64,000 nt of DNA from Mojavia pulchra JT2-VF2 (GTDB lineage: Bacteria; Cyanobacteriota; Cyanobacteriia; Cyanobacteriales; Nostocaceae). The notes beneath the pieces were generated by a model. The model had not been told where the DNA came from, did not search any database, and was given only the letters and a program-made list of their open reading frames with translations. The number at the start of each line of letters is the position of its first letter. Within the stretch, counting starts at the first letter, position 1. Below are positions 46,001 to 53,917 of the stretch, piece by piece. Where the stretch lies: assembly GCA_019359325.1 (NCBI GenBank), contig JAHHHN010000009.1, forward strand, positions 124,001 through 188,000. The letters run 5' to 3'. The position numbers were made by a program, and so were the translations under genes.

Positions 46001-47708
46001 TCAATCTTTTTCCTTAAGTAATCAATCACTCATCCAAGCTGAAACTTTTGGCAGTGGGAATGGAGGTAATCTTAATATTACTACTGAGTTATTTGATTTG
46101 AGTAATACATCAAGAATCAATGCTCAAACGTTTGGCAGTGGTAGTGCAGGAAATGTCAATATAAAAGCTCAGTCTGTTTCTTTAACTGAAGGTTCGAGAG
46201 TCAATGCTGGCACTTTTAGTAGTGGCAAAGGTGGCAGCATTACTATTAATCCTTTTAACGAAGAAAACAAAGCTACTGCTTCTGTGGCTATATCTGGTGC
46301 AGCACCATTAATTAAATTTTCTAGTGGATTATTCGTCAATACTGAAAGCATAAGAGCAGATGCTGGGCCTGGTGGCGATGGTGGCAATATTACTATTAAT
46401 ACTGGTACTTTAAGCATTAGCAATGGAGCAGTTTTAAGCGCCCCTTCTAAAAGTAGTGGCACAGGTGGAAATATCAATATTGATGTCAACAATTTAGAAA
46501 TTTTAGGTGGCGGACAAATTCTCACAAATGCCTATAGAAGCGGACAAGCAGGTAATCTCACAATTACTGCAACCGATAATATTACCATTGCTGGTCAAGA
46601 CTTTAGCTACGAACAACGACTTGAGGAACTTAAAGCAAGACTTGATGTAATTAAAGATAACTTTGATTTTATTACTCCTGAAAATGAGCAAGAACTTAAA
46701 CGTATACTCGGCCCTATTAATAACCTTAGTGGACTGTTCGCCAATACTGAAGTTAACTCCAGTGGTCAAGGCGGTACAATCAATATTGTTGATTCCAATC
46801 AAGTCACAATTAAAGATAGTGCCATAGTATCTGTAGATAGTAAGGGTACAGGAGTAGCAGGTAGTATTAACATTACAGGTAATCGCCTGACTCTGGACAA
46901 CAAAGCAGCAATTACAGCTGATACCGACAGTGGCCAAGGCGGTAGCATTACACTGAATTTGCAAGATTTATTATTGTTCCGCCGCCAAAGTCATATATCT
47001 ACTACCGCGGGTAAAGTAAATGCTGGTGGTGATGGGGGCATAATTACTATCAATCTCGATCCTAATAACGGCTTTATTGTTTCTCCGGCTTTAGAAAATA
47101 ACGATATCGTAGCTAATGCTTTCTCTGGTAGCGGCGGCAAAATCGAAATCAGTGCTAAAGGAGTTATTGGGTTAGCGTCTCTAACTAGGGAAGAACTTGA
47201 GCAGAAATTAGGTACAACTGACCCAGAAAAACTAGACCCGCAATATCTGCAAACAAACGATATTACAGCCATTTCCCAAACGAACCCGCAGTTAAATGGT
47301 ATTGTGAGTATTAATTCCCCAAATATTGACCCTAGCAAAGGCATAGTATCTCTACCAACAAACGCTACCGACTCTTCCAAGCAAATTGCCCAAGGCTGTG
47401 CCGCAGGGGATGAGAAGATAGTTAATGAATTTATTGACATTGGACATGGTGGCTTACCTGCAAGACCTGACGAATTCCTCAGCAGTGATGCGGTTTGGGA
47501 AGATATCCGCCTAACAGGTACAACAACGCAGCAACCAAGTTCCAGAAATATTACAGCATCAGCTCCCGCTAAACAGAAGGCTGTATTAATTGTGCCAGCT
47601 ACTGGTTGGGTATTCAACAGCAAGGGAGAAGTAACATTAATCTCTCATACGCCTAACTCTTTTCCCTCCTGGTCTAATTCTTCTAGCTGTGCAGCTAAAA
47701 ATAAATAA
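43029..47708 (+). CDS. Two-partner secretion exoprotein (TpsA, filamentous haemagglutinin-like)
   Basis: 1559 residues. Signal peptide 1-33 (KLVIILAISSVTTALSHSAIA, cleavage before QIVPD). The TPS recognition domain is at about 34-280, with NLFQSFFQFNVGDGQRVYF, ANPAGIENILTRVTGSDPSK and NLFFLNPNGIIFGQNARL. The rest is a long series of Gly/Asn/Ser-rich beta-helix repeats ('SGxGGNIxI') ending at about 1430. The C-terminus KAVLIVPATGWVFNSKG and a final SCAAKNK is typical of cyanobacterial S-layer-like TpsA. It should be exported by Sec and then pass the outer membrane through the TpsB at 48130. The role is adhesion or surface layer formation. No enzyme domain is fused here. Confidence 0.92.
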   Translation: MVPDTCPTLRKLKLVIILAISSVTTALSHSAIAQIVPDATLGIESSKITPNANVRGLPALLLEGGATRGVNLFQSFFQFNVGDGQRVYFANPAGIENILTRVTGSDPSKIFGTLGVDGRANLFFLNPNGIIFGQNARLDIAGSFLGTTANSFVFDNGLKFSATNPETAPLLTVSLRPGLQFGANQSASISNFGNLNVGQNLTLVSSNLDLQNQLNAGGDLTLQATDTLKVRDTAANPFIGSAGGKLTVQGNQGVDIFALNHPSSGFFSGGDMVLRSANTVGGDAHYWAGGNFRIEQLDGSLGKLSSPDDPIIRASGDVSFDSYTGASLHILAGGAVNIGSITITGADRPENSISEEVPLSISLPDGTTSVSIQGGSEPTLDIRAGTTAFGTPKLTPNFIPGITGIVNPNASRTSADINIGSIINANETSTGEPIKGQILLTNQYTPNGLLGKITTGLINTFGNVTIDSQGDIQTTDVIDVSLGFDGGNSIRFITNGNIITGGDLLSDSYSGNGGNITLISKNGGIDTRAGAIVSQAFDGVAGDVTLKAAGDIYLGNIEASSFNSGRGGNVNILAGGLFTLDNVFVNSETYGSGDAGNIDVAAQSVFLNNGAQLRSISKGSGNGGNIKLDISGDILISGVGQAGPSGIFALTQPNSIGDGGTIEVKAGGTISLSDRAEVKTDNNGSGLAGSIKITAGDKVSIDNSNVTSESNYNDESEFYSTIDITATKGSVFLNQARVSTTNLGLGYAGDISISARDDISILNSSNFPDQPESELKGIFSNGNLGNIFIGFYPEDSPLIPKKVTIDHSFLTTSNQVEGDNQENILAKDAGNILVRTLGDLFLTSSNFETATYGSGSGGNIYVEANSVSLSSKSSLLANTLETGKAGSVTVQTTGGAVSLSESSINTGSDDEIPTDPKNLLNQEGQGGGDINITTAALFLTNNSLLNASTFGSGHSGNVYITADKTVSFTDGSILNARTYLAGNAGNVDITTQSFSLSNQSLIQAETFGSGNGGNLNITTELFDLSNTSRINAQTFGSGSAGNVNIKAQSVSLTEGSRVNAGTFSSGKGGSITINPFNEENKATASVAISGAAPLIKFSSGLFVNTESIRADAGPGGDGGNITINTGTLSISNGAVLSAPSKSSGTGGNINIDVNNLEILGGGQILTNAYRSGQAGNLTITATDNITIAGQDFSYEQRLEELKARLDVIKDNFDFITPENEQELKRILGPINNLSGLFANTEVNSSGQGGTINIVDSNQVTIKDSAIVSVDSKGTGVAGSINITGNRLTLDNKAAITADTDSGQGGSITLNLQDLLLFRRQSHISTTAGKVNAGGDGGIITINLDPNNGFIVSPALENNDIVANAFSGSGGKIEISAKGVIGLASLTREELEQKLGTTDPEKLDPQYLQTNDITAISQTNPQLNGIVSINSPNIDPSKGIVSLPTNATDSSKQIAQGCAAGDEKIVNEFIDIGHGGLPARPDEFLSSDAVWEDIRLTGTTTQQPSSRNITASAPAKQKAVLIVPATGWVFNSKGEVTLISHTPNSFPSWSNSSSCAAKNK

Positions 47709-47718
47709 CTATTACACC

Positions 47719-47859
47719 AATACGGTTCAGTTAGCGCCAAAACCTTTCAGGACTTGTGCAAAAATTCTCTGAAACTCTTATTTCTTCGTGTCCTTTGCGC
47801 TCTTTGTGGTTCGTTTTTTCTTAATTTTGGGTAAGTCCTGTCCTTAACTGAACCGTATT
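47719..47859. mobile_element. Nested miniature elements between TpsA and TpsB genes
   Basis: Outer ends AATACGGTTCAGTTA (47719-47733) and TAACTGAACCGTATT (47845-47859) are perfect inverted repeats. Inside lies another element, 47749-47839, with ends AGGACTTGTGCA / GGGTAAGTCCT, of the same family as 40713 and 41490. Its interior repeats CTTTGCGCTCTTTGTGGTTCG, inverse to 41516. One element probably inserted into the other. Confidence 0.75.
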
Positions 47860-48129
47860 GACTATTACACCAATTATTCATGGTGAGGTACAGATTATCG
47901 TAAGGGCACAACATTGTTGTGCCCCTACCCATGTATTTTATTCATCTGAAAAACGTTGTAACTTACAGAGGATTGATATTAGCAGTACTATTACGTAAAA
48001 ACTTGAGTGTTTTTTACAGCTTTGATTTTTGGCGCTCGCCTGTTATGGTTGATAAATTTATACAACTGAATGAGTCATAAACTCCATATTTACATGGTGG
48101 ATGTATCGCCAAACATATTATTTAGAGAA

Positions 48130-49929
48130 ATGTCTACACTGCCAAATCTTATAAATTTACTCATATTCATTTCTCTTCAACTCAACCTCTTAACTCCAAA
48201 ACCTCTGCTAGCACAAACTCCTGTAAATCCACCTATACAAGACATAGACCGCCAACTAGAACAACAAACTCCCACAACCCCAACACTGCCAAAACTGCCC
48301 AATATTGAAGAGTTATTTCAGTCTCCACCCGTAACCACTCCTACGCCTTCAACTCCCGAAGCAGTTCCCAACGATTTACCAGGAACAATTCAGGTTACTA
48401 GTTTTAAAGTAGTCGGTAGCACTGCTTTCAGCCAAAAAGAATTTGATCGGGTAACTCAAGAGTTCATCAATAAACCCATCACTTTTGCCCAACTATTAGG
48501 GGTGGCTGATAAAATTACCGAACTTTACACCAAAGGTTGTGAGGCTGAAAACAAAAACTCAGATATACCCTGTTACGTTAACTCAGGGGCGTATATTCCA
48601 GCCGATCAAACTTTTAAAGCTGAGGGTGGTGTAGTTACGATTCAAGTTGTGGAAGGGAGTTTAGAAAATATTGAGGTGCGCGGTGCTAAACGGCTGAATC
48701 CTGAGTATGTACGAAGTCGCCTAGCGCTGGCAACAAATAAGCCTTTAAATTTAAAGAACTTATTGCAGGCTTTGCAACTGCTACAACTAGATCCTCTAAT
48801 TAAAAGTATCTCTGCGGAACTAGGTAATGGCGTCAATCCTGGTAGCAGTGTGTTACTTGTGCAAGTGGCTGAAGCAAAAACTTTTACCGCTCAAATTAGT
48901 TTAAATAATAACCGCACACCGGGTATCGGCAGCTTTGAGCGTCAAATCCAACTCAACGAGGCAAATCTATTGGGTTTGGGAGATGGTTTAAGCATCGCTT
49001 ATGCTAACACCGATGGTAGCAATAGTGCGGATGTCAGCTATCAATTGCCCATCAATGCCCGTAATGGCACTGTGCAGTTGAATTATAGCTATGCATCTAG
49101 CAATGTAATTGAAAAACCCTTCAATGTTTTAAATATCGAAGGTACTTCCCAAGAGTACGGAATCACATTCCGCCAACCTCTTGTGCAAACTCCAACCAAA
49201 GAATTCGCATTGGGAGTAAGTGCAAGTCACAGAGATGGTGATGTTGGCTTTTTGGCAGCGCAAATTGGAGAACGGCTTCCCTTTCCTTCTCCTGGTGCGG
49301 ATTCAAATGGTAAGACTAAAGCAACTATATTGCGGTTCTTTCAAGACTGGACTCAGCGCAGCACCAAAGAAGTCATCGCGGCACGTTCTCAATTTAGTTT
49401 GGGTATAGATGCATTAGATGCCACTATTAGCCAAGATCCCCCAGATGGTCAATTTTTTGCTTGGCGTGGACAGGCGCAATGGGTGCGTCTTCTAGCGCCA
49501 GAAACACTATTCCTTGTGCGTACAGATATTCAACTAGCAGATAGAGTGCTATTAGCTTCAGAACAAATTGGATTAGGAGGACAGTCCACCGTTCGGGGTT
49601 ACCGTCAAGATGAAATTTTAGCTGATAATGGCTTGTTGGCTACTGCCGAATTGCGGTATCCGGTGGTGCGTGTGCCAGAAATTCAAGGATTGCTGCAAAT
49701 TACTCCCTTTATAGATTTTGGCACTGCTTGGAATCACTCTCAGCCTGGTAGGGCATCTCTCAATCTTGATACGATCGCATCCGTGGGCTTAGGACTATTG
49801 TGGCAGCAAAGTGATCGCCTCACTGCTCGTTTTGACTGGGGTATCCCGCTGAACTCAGTTTCTAGCAATAAAAATACTTGGCAAGAAAACGGACTCTACT
49901 TTTCTATTGTTTATACCCAATCTTTCTAA
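48130..49929 (+). CDS. TpsB outer-membrane transporter (ShlB/FhaC/HecB family), copy 1
   Basis: About 599 residues from the ATG at 48130; an earlier in-frame ATG at 48070 would add 20 polar residues before the signal peptide. Signal NLINLLIFISLQLNLL. A Pro-rich linker (40-100) is followed by POTRA domains (about 105-290: GTIQVTSFKVVGSTAFSQKE; RGAKRLNPEYVRSRLAL). The beta-barrel follows, with the conserved loop motif VRGYR (STVRGYRQDE) that is essential in Omp85-type TpsB, and a C-terminal Phe (IVYTQSF), the outer-membrane assembly signal. It secretes its TpsA partner. The gene lies 360 bp after the TpsA gene and 10 bp before the CHAT gene. Confidence 0.93.
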   Translation: MSTLPNLINLLIFISLQLNLLTPKPLLAQTPVNPPIQDIDRQLEQQTPTTPTLPKLPNIEELFQSPPVTTPTPSTPEAVPNDLPGTIQVTSFKVVGSTAFSQKEFDRVTQEFINKPITFAQLLGVADKITELYTKGCEAENKNSDIPCYVNSGAYIPADQTFKAEGGVVTIQVVEGSLENIEVRGAKRLNPEYVRSRLALATNKPLNLKNLLQALQLLQLDPLIKSISAELGNGVNPGSSVLLVQVAEAKTFTAQISLNNNRTPGIGSFERQIQLNEANLLGLGDGLSIAYANTDGSNSADVSYQLPINARNGTVQLNYSYASSNVIEKPFNVLNIEGTSQEYGITFRQPLVQTPTKEFALGVSASHRDGDVGFLAAQIGERLPFPSPGADSNGKTKATILRFFQDWTQRSTKEVIAARSQFSLGIDALDATISQDPPDGQFFAWRGQAQWVRLLAPETLFLVRTDIQLADRVLLASEQIGLGGQSTVRGYRQDEILADNGLLATAELRYPVVRVPEIQGLLQITPFIDFGTAWNHSQPGRASLNLDTIASVGLGLLWQQSDRLTARFDWGIPLNSVSSNKNTWQENGLYFSIVYTQSF

Positions 49930-49939
49930 ATAAAATTTT

Positions 49940-52729
49940 ATGTCTGCAATTTTATTAGCTACATTATTTCAAATCGCTAATCTCCCGTCACCATCTGCTA
50001 ATTTGATTAATCAAATTACTTCCATAGCAGCAATCACCCAACCGCCAGTATTAGGTAATCAAAGCGCAAATCCCCAAGAACTATTAGAACAAGGTTTAAA
50101 ACTATATCAAAATGAACAATATTCTTCAGCATTGAAAATTTTTAAACAAACAGATGAGGCATTGCAAGCTACAGGAGATAGACTAAACCAAGCGCTGGTA
50201 TTAAGCTATCTTTCCTTGACTTATCAACAGTTAGGACAATTACCTGATGCTCAACAAACAATTGATAAAAGTTTAAAACTATTACAAAACAAAAGTAACA
50301 GCAAAGATTATTTATCTATTCGCGCCCAAGCTCTTAATACTCAAGGCCGCATACAATTGGCACAAGGACAAACAGAAAAGTCCCTCAGCAGTTGGGAAGA
50401 GGCGACAGCTACTTATAGTAAAATTGGGGATGAAGCGGGTAAAATTGGTAGCCAAATTAACCAGACTCAGGCATTGCAGACATTGGGACTTTACCGTCGC
50501 GCTACAAACACTTTAGAGAATGTTAAGCTAACCCTGGATCAGCAACCAGACTCTCTCATCAAAGCCACAGGATTGCTCAGTCTCGGCAATACCTTACGTG
50601 TAGTTGGTGATTTAAACAAATCTCAGCAGATTTTAGAAGTAGGTTGTCAGATACAAGCAAAAAGGTTGCGATTAGAAGAACTTTGTCAATTAGAAACGCA
50701 ATTAAATTTAGTAAATACTGCCCAAACGCCACTTAAAATTGAAGCAGAAAAGCTAGCAGAAATTCTGCTGAGTTTAGGAAACACTGCTCAAGCCCAGCAA
50801 AGCACCGAAGCAGCATTAAAGTATTATGAGCGAGCTGCGAGTATTTCACAGAATCAGACAACGCAGTTGCAAGCACAATTAAATAAGCTGCGAGTTTTGG
50901 TTAATTTGTTGACAACATCTGTAAAAAAAGAACCTTCCTCAGAAATTCAAAACTTGTTGCAGCAAATTCTGCCTGAAATTCAAAGCTTACCAGCAAAGCT
51001 GGAGAATTTACCAGCCAGTCGTAGTAGCGTTTACGCTCAGATTAACTTTGCCCAAAGTTTAGTAAAGTTAGCAAAAACAGGAGTGTCAATACAGGGAACA
51101 ATTTCTGATCAAAACTCTTGTACATCTGTGAGTTCGCTGTGTATGGCTGCTAAAGTTGTGGCTACAGGTGTTAAGCAAGCTAAAATTTTGTCAGATGTCC
51201 GGGCGCAAGCTTATGCATTGGGTACTTTAGGTAGTTTGTACGAGCAAACTCAGCAATGGACTGAAGCGCAAAGCCTGACTCAGCAGGCTTTAAAATTAGC
51301 AGAAGCTATTCAAGCAAAAGATATAGCCTATCGTTGGCAATGGCAATTAGGCCGGATTCTCAGCGCTTCTAGTAATCCGCAAGGCAATGATAAAGTAGCG
51401 ATTGCGCGGAGCGCAGTGCCGGAGGCAATCGCAGCCTACGACAAAGCCGTAAAAATTTTAAAAGCTTTACGTCGTGATTTAGTTACTGTCAATCGTGACG
51501 CCCAATTTTCTTTTAGGGATGAAGTAGAACCAGTCTACCGTGAGTATGTCAGTTTGCTATTGCCTAAAACTGGAGAAACTAGTCCAGAAAATTTAGATAA
51601 AGCCAGGAAAGTAATTGAATCATTACAGTTAGCAGAGTTAGATAACTTCTTTCGTAGAGCCTGTTTAGACACACAACCCGTCCAAATTGACAAAATCGAT
51701 CAACAGCGACAAACAGCTGTAATTTACCCTATAGTGTTAAGCGATCGCCTAGCAATTATTCTCTCGTTACCGAACCAACCAAAAAGTAAATCTCTACAAT
51801 TGCGTACAGTTGTTATTGCCAAAACAACATTTGAAGACAAAATTAAGGAACTGCGTCGAAAAATCTTACTCAAAAGTCCTCGTGATTTTTTGCATATTTC
51901 ACAACAGATCTATGACTGGTTAATCAGACCTATCGAATCAGATTTGCATAATAGTGGCGTTCAAAATCTCGTTTTTGTCTTAGATGGAACATTGCAGAGT
52001 ATCCCCATAGCTGCACTTTACGACCAACAAAAAAAACAATATTTAGTTCAGAAAAAATATAATATTGCAATCACACCAGGTTTAGAGCTATTACCACCTC
52101 AGCCTTTAAGCAAAAAACGTTTGCAAGCAGTTGTTGGTGGACTCAGCGAAGGACGTGACGACTTTCCCCCATTACCAGGTGTGAAATATGAGCTTGAGCA
52201 AATCAAACTTATATTTTCTACAGCGCAAAATTTTATAGACAATAATTTTACCATTAAAAATATTGAAGAAGCTGTTGAGTCATTTCCTGGCTCAATATTA
52301 CATTTAGCAACTCACGGACAATTTAGTTCCAAAGCCGAAGATACATTCATTTTGACTTGGAATAAAAGAGTTAATGTTAACGATTTAAATTCTGTACTCA
52401 AAACTCGACAAACAAGCCAACAAGGGGCAATTAATTTACTTGTTCTCAGCGCTTGCGAAACCGCTGCTGGTGATAGCCGAGCTACTTTAGGAATTGCTGG
52501 CATTGCCTTACAATCAGGGGCACTTAGTACATTGGCGACTCTTTGGAGCGTCAACGATGAAGCAACTGCCGTTTTAATGATCGAGTTTTACAAAGAAATT
52601 GCTCAAAACCAAAAAAAAGCAGAAGCTTTGCGTAATGCTCAATTATTTCTTCTTTCAGGAGAGTTAAGTTATAAATTTAAACACCCCTACTACTGGGCCC
52701 CTTTTGTTTTAGTAGGGAACTGGGATTAA
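49940..52729 (+). CDS. TPR-CHAT protein (caspase-like peptidase family)
   Basis: 929 residues. The N-terminal hydrophobic segment (ILLATLFQIANLPSPSANL) may be a signal peptide. Several TPRs occur from about 45 to 480 (QLLEQGLKLYQNEQYSSALK, QALVLSYLSLTYQQLGQL and others). The CHAT domain occupies about 640-929. His792 in LHLATHGQF and Cys839 in LVLSACETAAG form the expected catalytic dyad, and HPYYWAPFVLVGNWD is the usual end. CHAT peptidases cleave specific protein targets and are caspase relatives; a bacterial CHAT-type caspase-like protease (TPR-CHAT/Craspase) acts with type III-E CRISPR. No CRISPR is here. The start is 10 bp after the TpsB gene, in one operon. Confidence 0.92.
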   Translation: MSAILLATLFQIANLPSPSANLINQITSIAAITQPPVLGNQSANPQELLEQGLKLYQNEQYSSALKIFKQTDEALQATGDRLNQALVLSYLSLTYQQLGQLPDAQQTIDKSLKLLQNKSNSKDYLSIRAQALNTQGRIQLAQGQTEKSLSSWEEATATYSKIGDEAGKIGSQINQTQALQTLGLYRRATNTLENVKLTLDQQPDSLIKATGLLSLGNTLRVVGDLNKSQQILEVGCQIQAKRLRLEELCQLETQLNLVNTAQTPLKIEAEKLAEILLSLGNTAQAQQSTEAALKYYERAASISQNQTTQLQAQLNKLRVLVNLLTTSVKKEPSSEIQNLLQQILPEIQSLPAKLENLPASRSSVYAQINFAQSLVKLAKTGVSIQGTISDQNSCTSVSSLCMAAKVVATGVKQAKILSDVRAQAYALGTLGSLYEQTQQWTEAQSLTQQALKLAEAIQAKDIAYRWQWQLGRILSASSNPQGNDKVAIARSAVPEAIAAYDKAVKILKALRRDLVTVNRDAQFSFRDEVEPVYREYVSLLLPKTGETSPENLDKARKVIESLQLAELDNFFRRACLDTQPVQIDKIDQQRQTAVIYPIVLSDRLAIILSLPNQPKSKSLQLRTVVIAKTTFEDKIKELRRKILLKSPRDFLHISQQIYDWLIRPIESDLHNSGVQNLVFVLDGTLQSIPIAALYDQQKKQYLVQKKYNIAITPGLELLPPQPLSKKRLQAVVGGLSEGRDDFPPLPGVKYELEQIKLIFSTAQNFIDNNFTIKNIEEAVESFPGSILHLATHGQFSSKAEDTFILTWNKRVNVNDLNSVLKTRQTSQQGAINLLVLSACETAAGDSRATLGIAGIALQSGALSTLATLWSVNDEATAVLMIEFYKEIAQNQKKAEALRNAQLFLLSGELSYKFKHPYYWAPFVLVGNWD

Positions 52730-52936
52730 AAATTCGTAATTCTTAATTTGCAATAAATAGCAATTTTAAAACATCCTCTAAGGTGGGCAATGCCCCAATA
52801 GAGTTCAGTTAGGCTGGAATAGATTACACCATAGGGGCACGACGGTAGTAAAATTGTCTAGTTTTAAAATCTCTATCAGCGATTGAAACTTTAATTCCGG
52901 TTGGTGTGATTTAATCGTCCTTGGAGGCTATCCTAG

Positions 52937-53647
52937 ATGTGTGTAACCGCAATTATTACCGTAATGACGGGCGGGGAAAAACCTTTTTTCTCTCAGACAC
53001 TAGACTCTGTTCTGTCCGAGCCGGAAATTTCACAGATTCTTATCTGTGTTTCCCTAACTAACGACTGGATAGAATCTTTACCTTTAATTAACGATTCTCG
53101 AATTACTCTTGTAAGGATTCCTCTTGCCCATCCGGGTGCTGTTAGAAATAGCGCTTTAAAATACGTTCAAAATCCTTGGATTGCTTATTGCGATGGGGAT
53201 GATGTTTGGATTCCTGGCAAAACTCAAAAGCAATTGAATGAAGCTATCGAAAAAGGTTGTGATTTTATCGGATGCGATCACTACCTTATGAACGAAGAAG
53301 GTTCTGTTAGAGCTTTTGCTTTGGCTCGGTATATTCCTATGCCTAGCTCTTGGCTTGTTAAAACAGAGATTATGAAAAAGTATCCTTTTAATGAATCCCT
53401 TGCGATTGCATCCGATGGTGATTGGTGGACTCAAAACAAATCTAATTTCTCTAAAATTAGACTCCCTCAGCCATTAATAAAATATCGAGTCCGACAAAAT
53501 AGTGTTAGCTCCTCTACTCCCTCTAAGCGTCGCAAAGCTTTGATTATCTCTATTTCCCAAATACCTATCCTTCAACAATTGATTTTTCTTTCCACATGGA
53601 TCTTATGGCTGTTTTATCGCTCTAATGTCTATGCTTACAAAAATTGA
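52937..53647 (+). CDS. GT2-family glycosyltransferase
   Basis: 236 residues. GT-A nucleotide-binding half: VTAIITVMTGGEKPFFSQT, HPGAVRNSALK and the DxD motif YCDGDDVWIPG (Asp86-Asp89). The acceptor half has AIASDGDWW and IKYRVRQNSVSSSTPSKRR. A C-terminal hydrophobic segment (LIFLSTWILWLFYRSNVYAY) may tether it to the membrane. GGAGG is placed 10 bp before the ATG. It is a single gene between the TPR-CHAT gene and the giant GT2-TpsA-CHAT fusion, on the + strand. Possible substrates are the exoproteins encoded next door or a surface glycan. Confidence 0.88.
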   Translation: MCVTAIITVMTGGEKPFFSQTLDSVLSEPEISQILICVSLTNDWIESLPLINDSRITLVRIPLAHPGAVRNSALKYVQNPWIAYCDGDDVWIPGKTQKQLNEAIEKGCDFIGCDHYLMNEEGSVRAFALARYIPMPSSWLVKTEIMKKYPFNESLAIASDGDWWTQNKSNFSKIRLPQPLIKYRVRQNSVSSSTPSKRRKALIISISQIPILQQLIFLSTWILWLFYRSNVYAYKN

Positions 53648-53917
53648 ACTTGTTGGGGAATTAGGGCAGCAAAGGGTCTGTAAACTTTCAAGGTGGCATC
53701 CCTCAAACTAAAGAAGGTACTCCCATTGCGATCGCATTAGACTCTCGCGTCAAGGTTAAACACGTTTTTATCCTTAGCTAGGATATCGTCTCCAAAAATC
53801 CTAGGCTTTGAATTTAGTGTCCTGAGTATTTATATTCAGGGCACTAAAACTCGGCAATGCCCACCCTACGAAATATTTTTGACTTTTCACTTAGCACTTA
53901 GCACTCACCACTCAGCA
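53648..53917. other. Intergenic region with possible coding remnant
   Basis: A frame on the + strand at about 53670-53778 reads GSVNFQGGIPQTKEG then TPIAIALDSRVKVKHVFIL and stops. It has no start and no recognised match, so it is likely a gene fragment. The repeat-like 'cacttagcacttagcactcaccactcagcac' near 53890 is an intergenic simple repeat. Confidence 0.4.

Noticed and set aside
49940-52729. Type III-E CRISPR (Craspase) TPR-CHAT
   Set aside because: No gRAMP/Cas7-11 gene or CRISPR array is present; the context is two-partner secretion.
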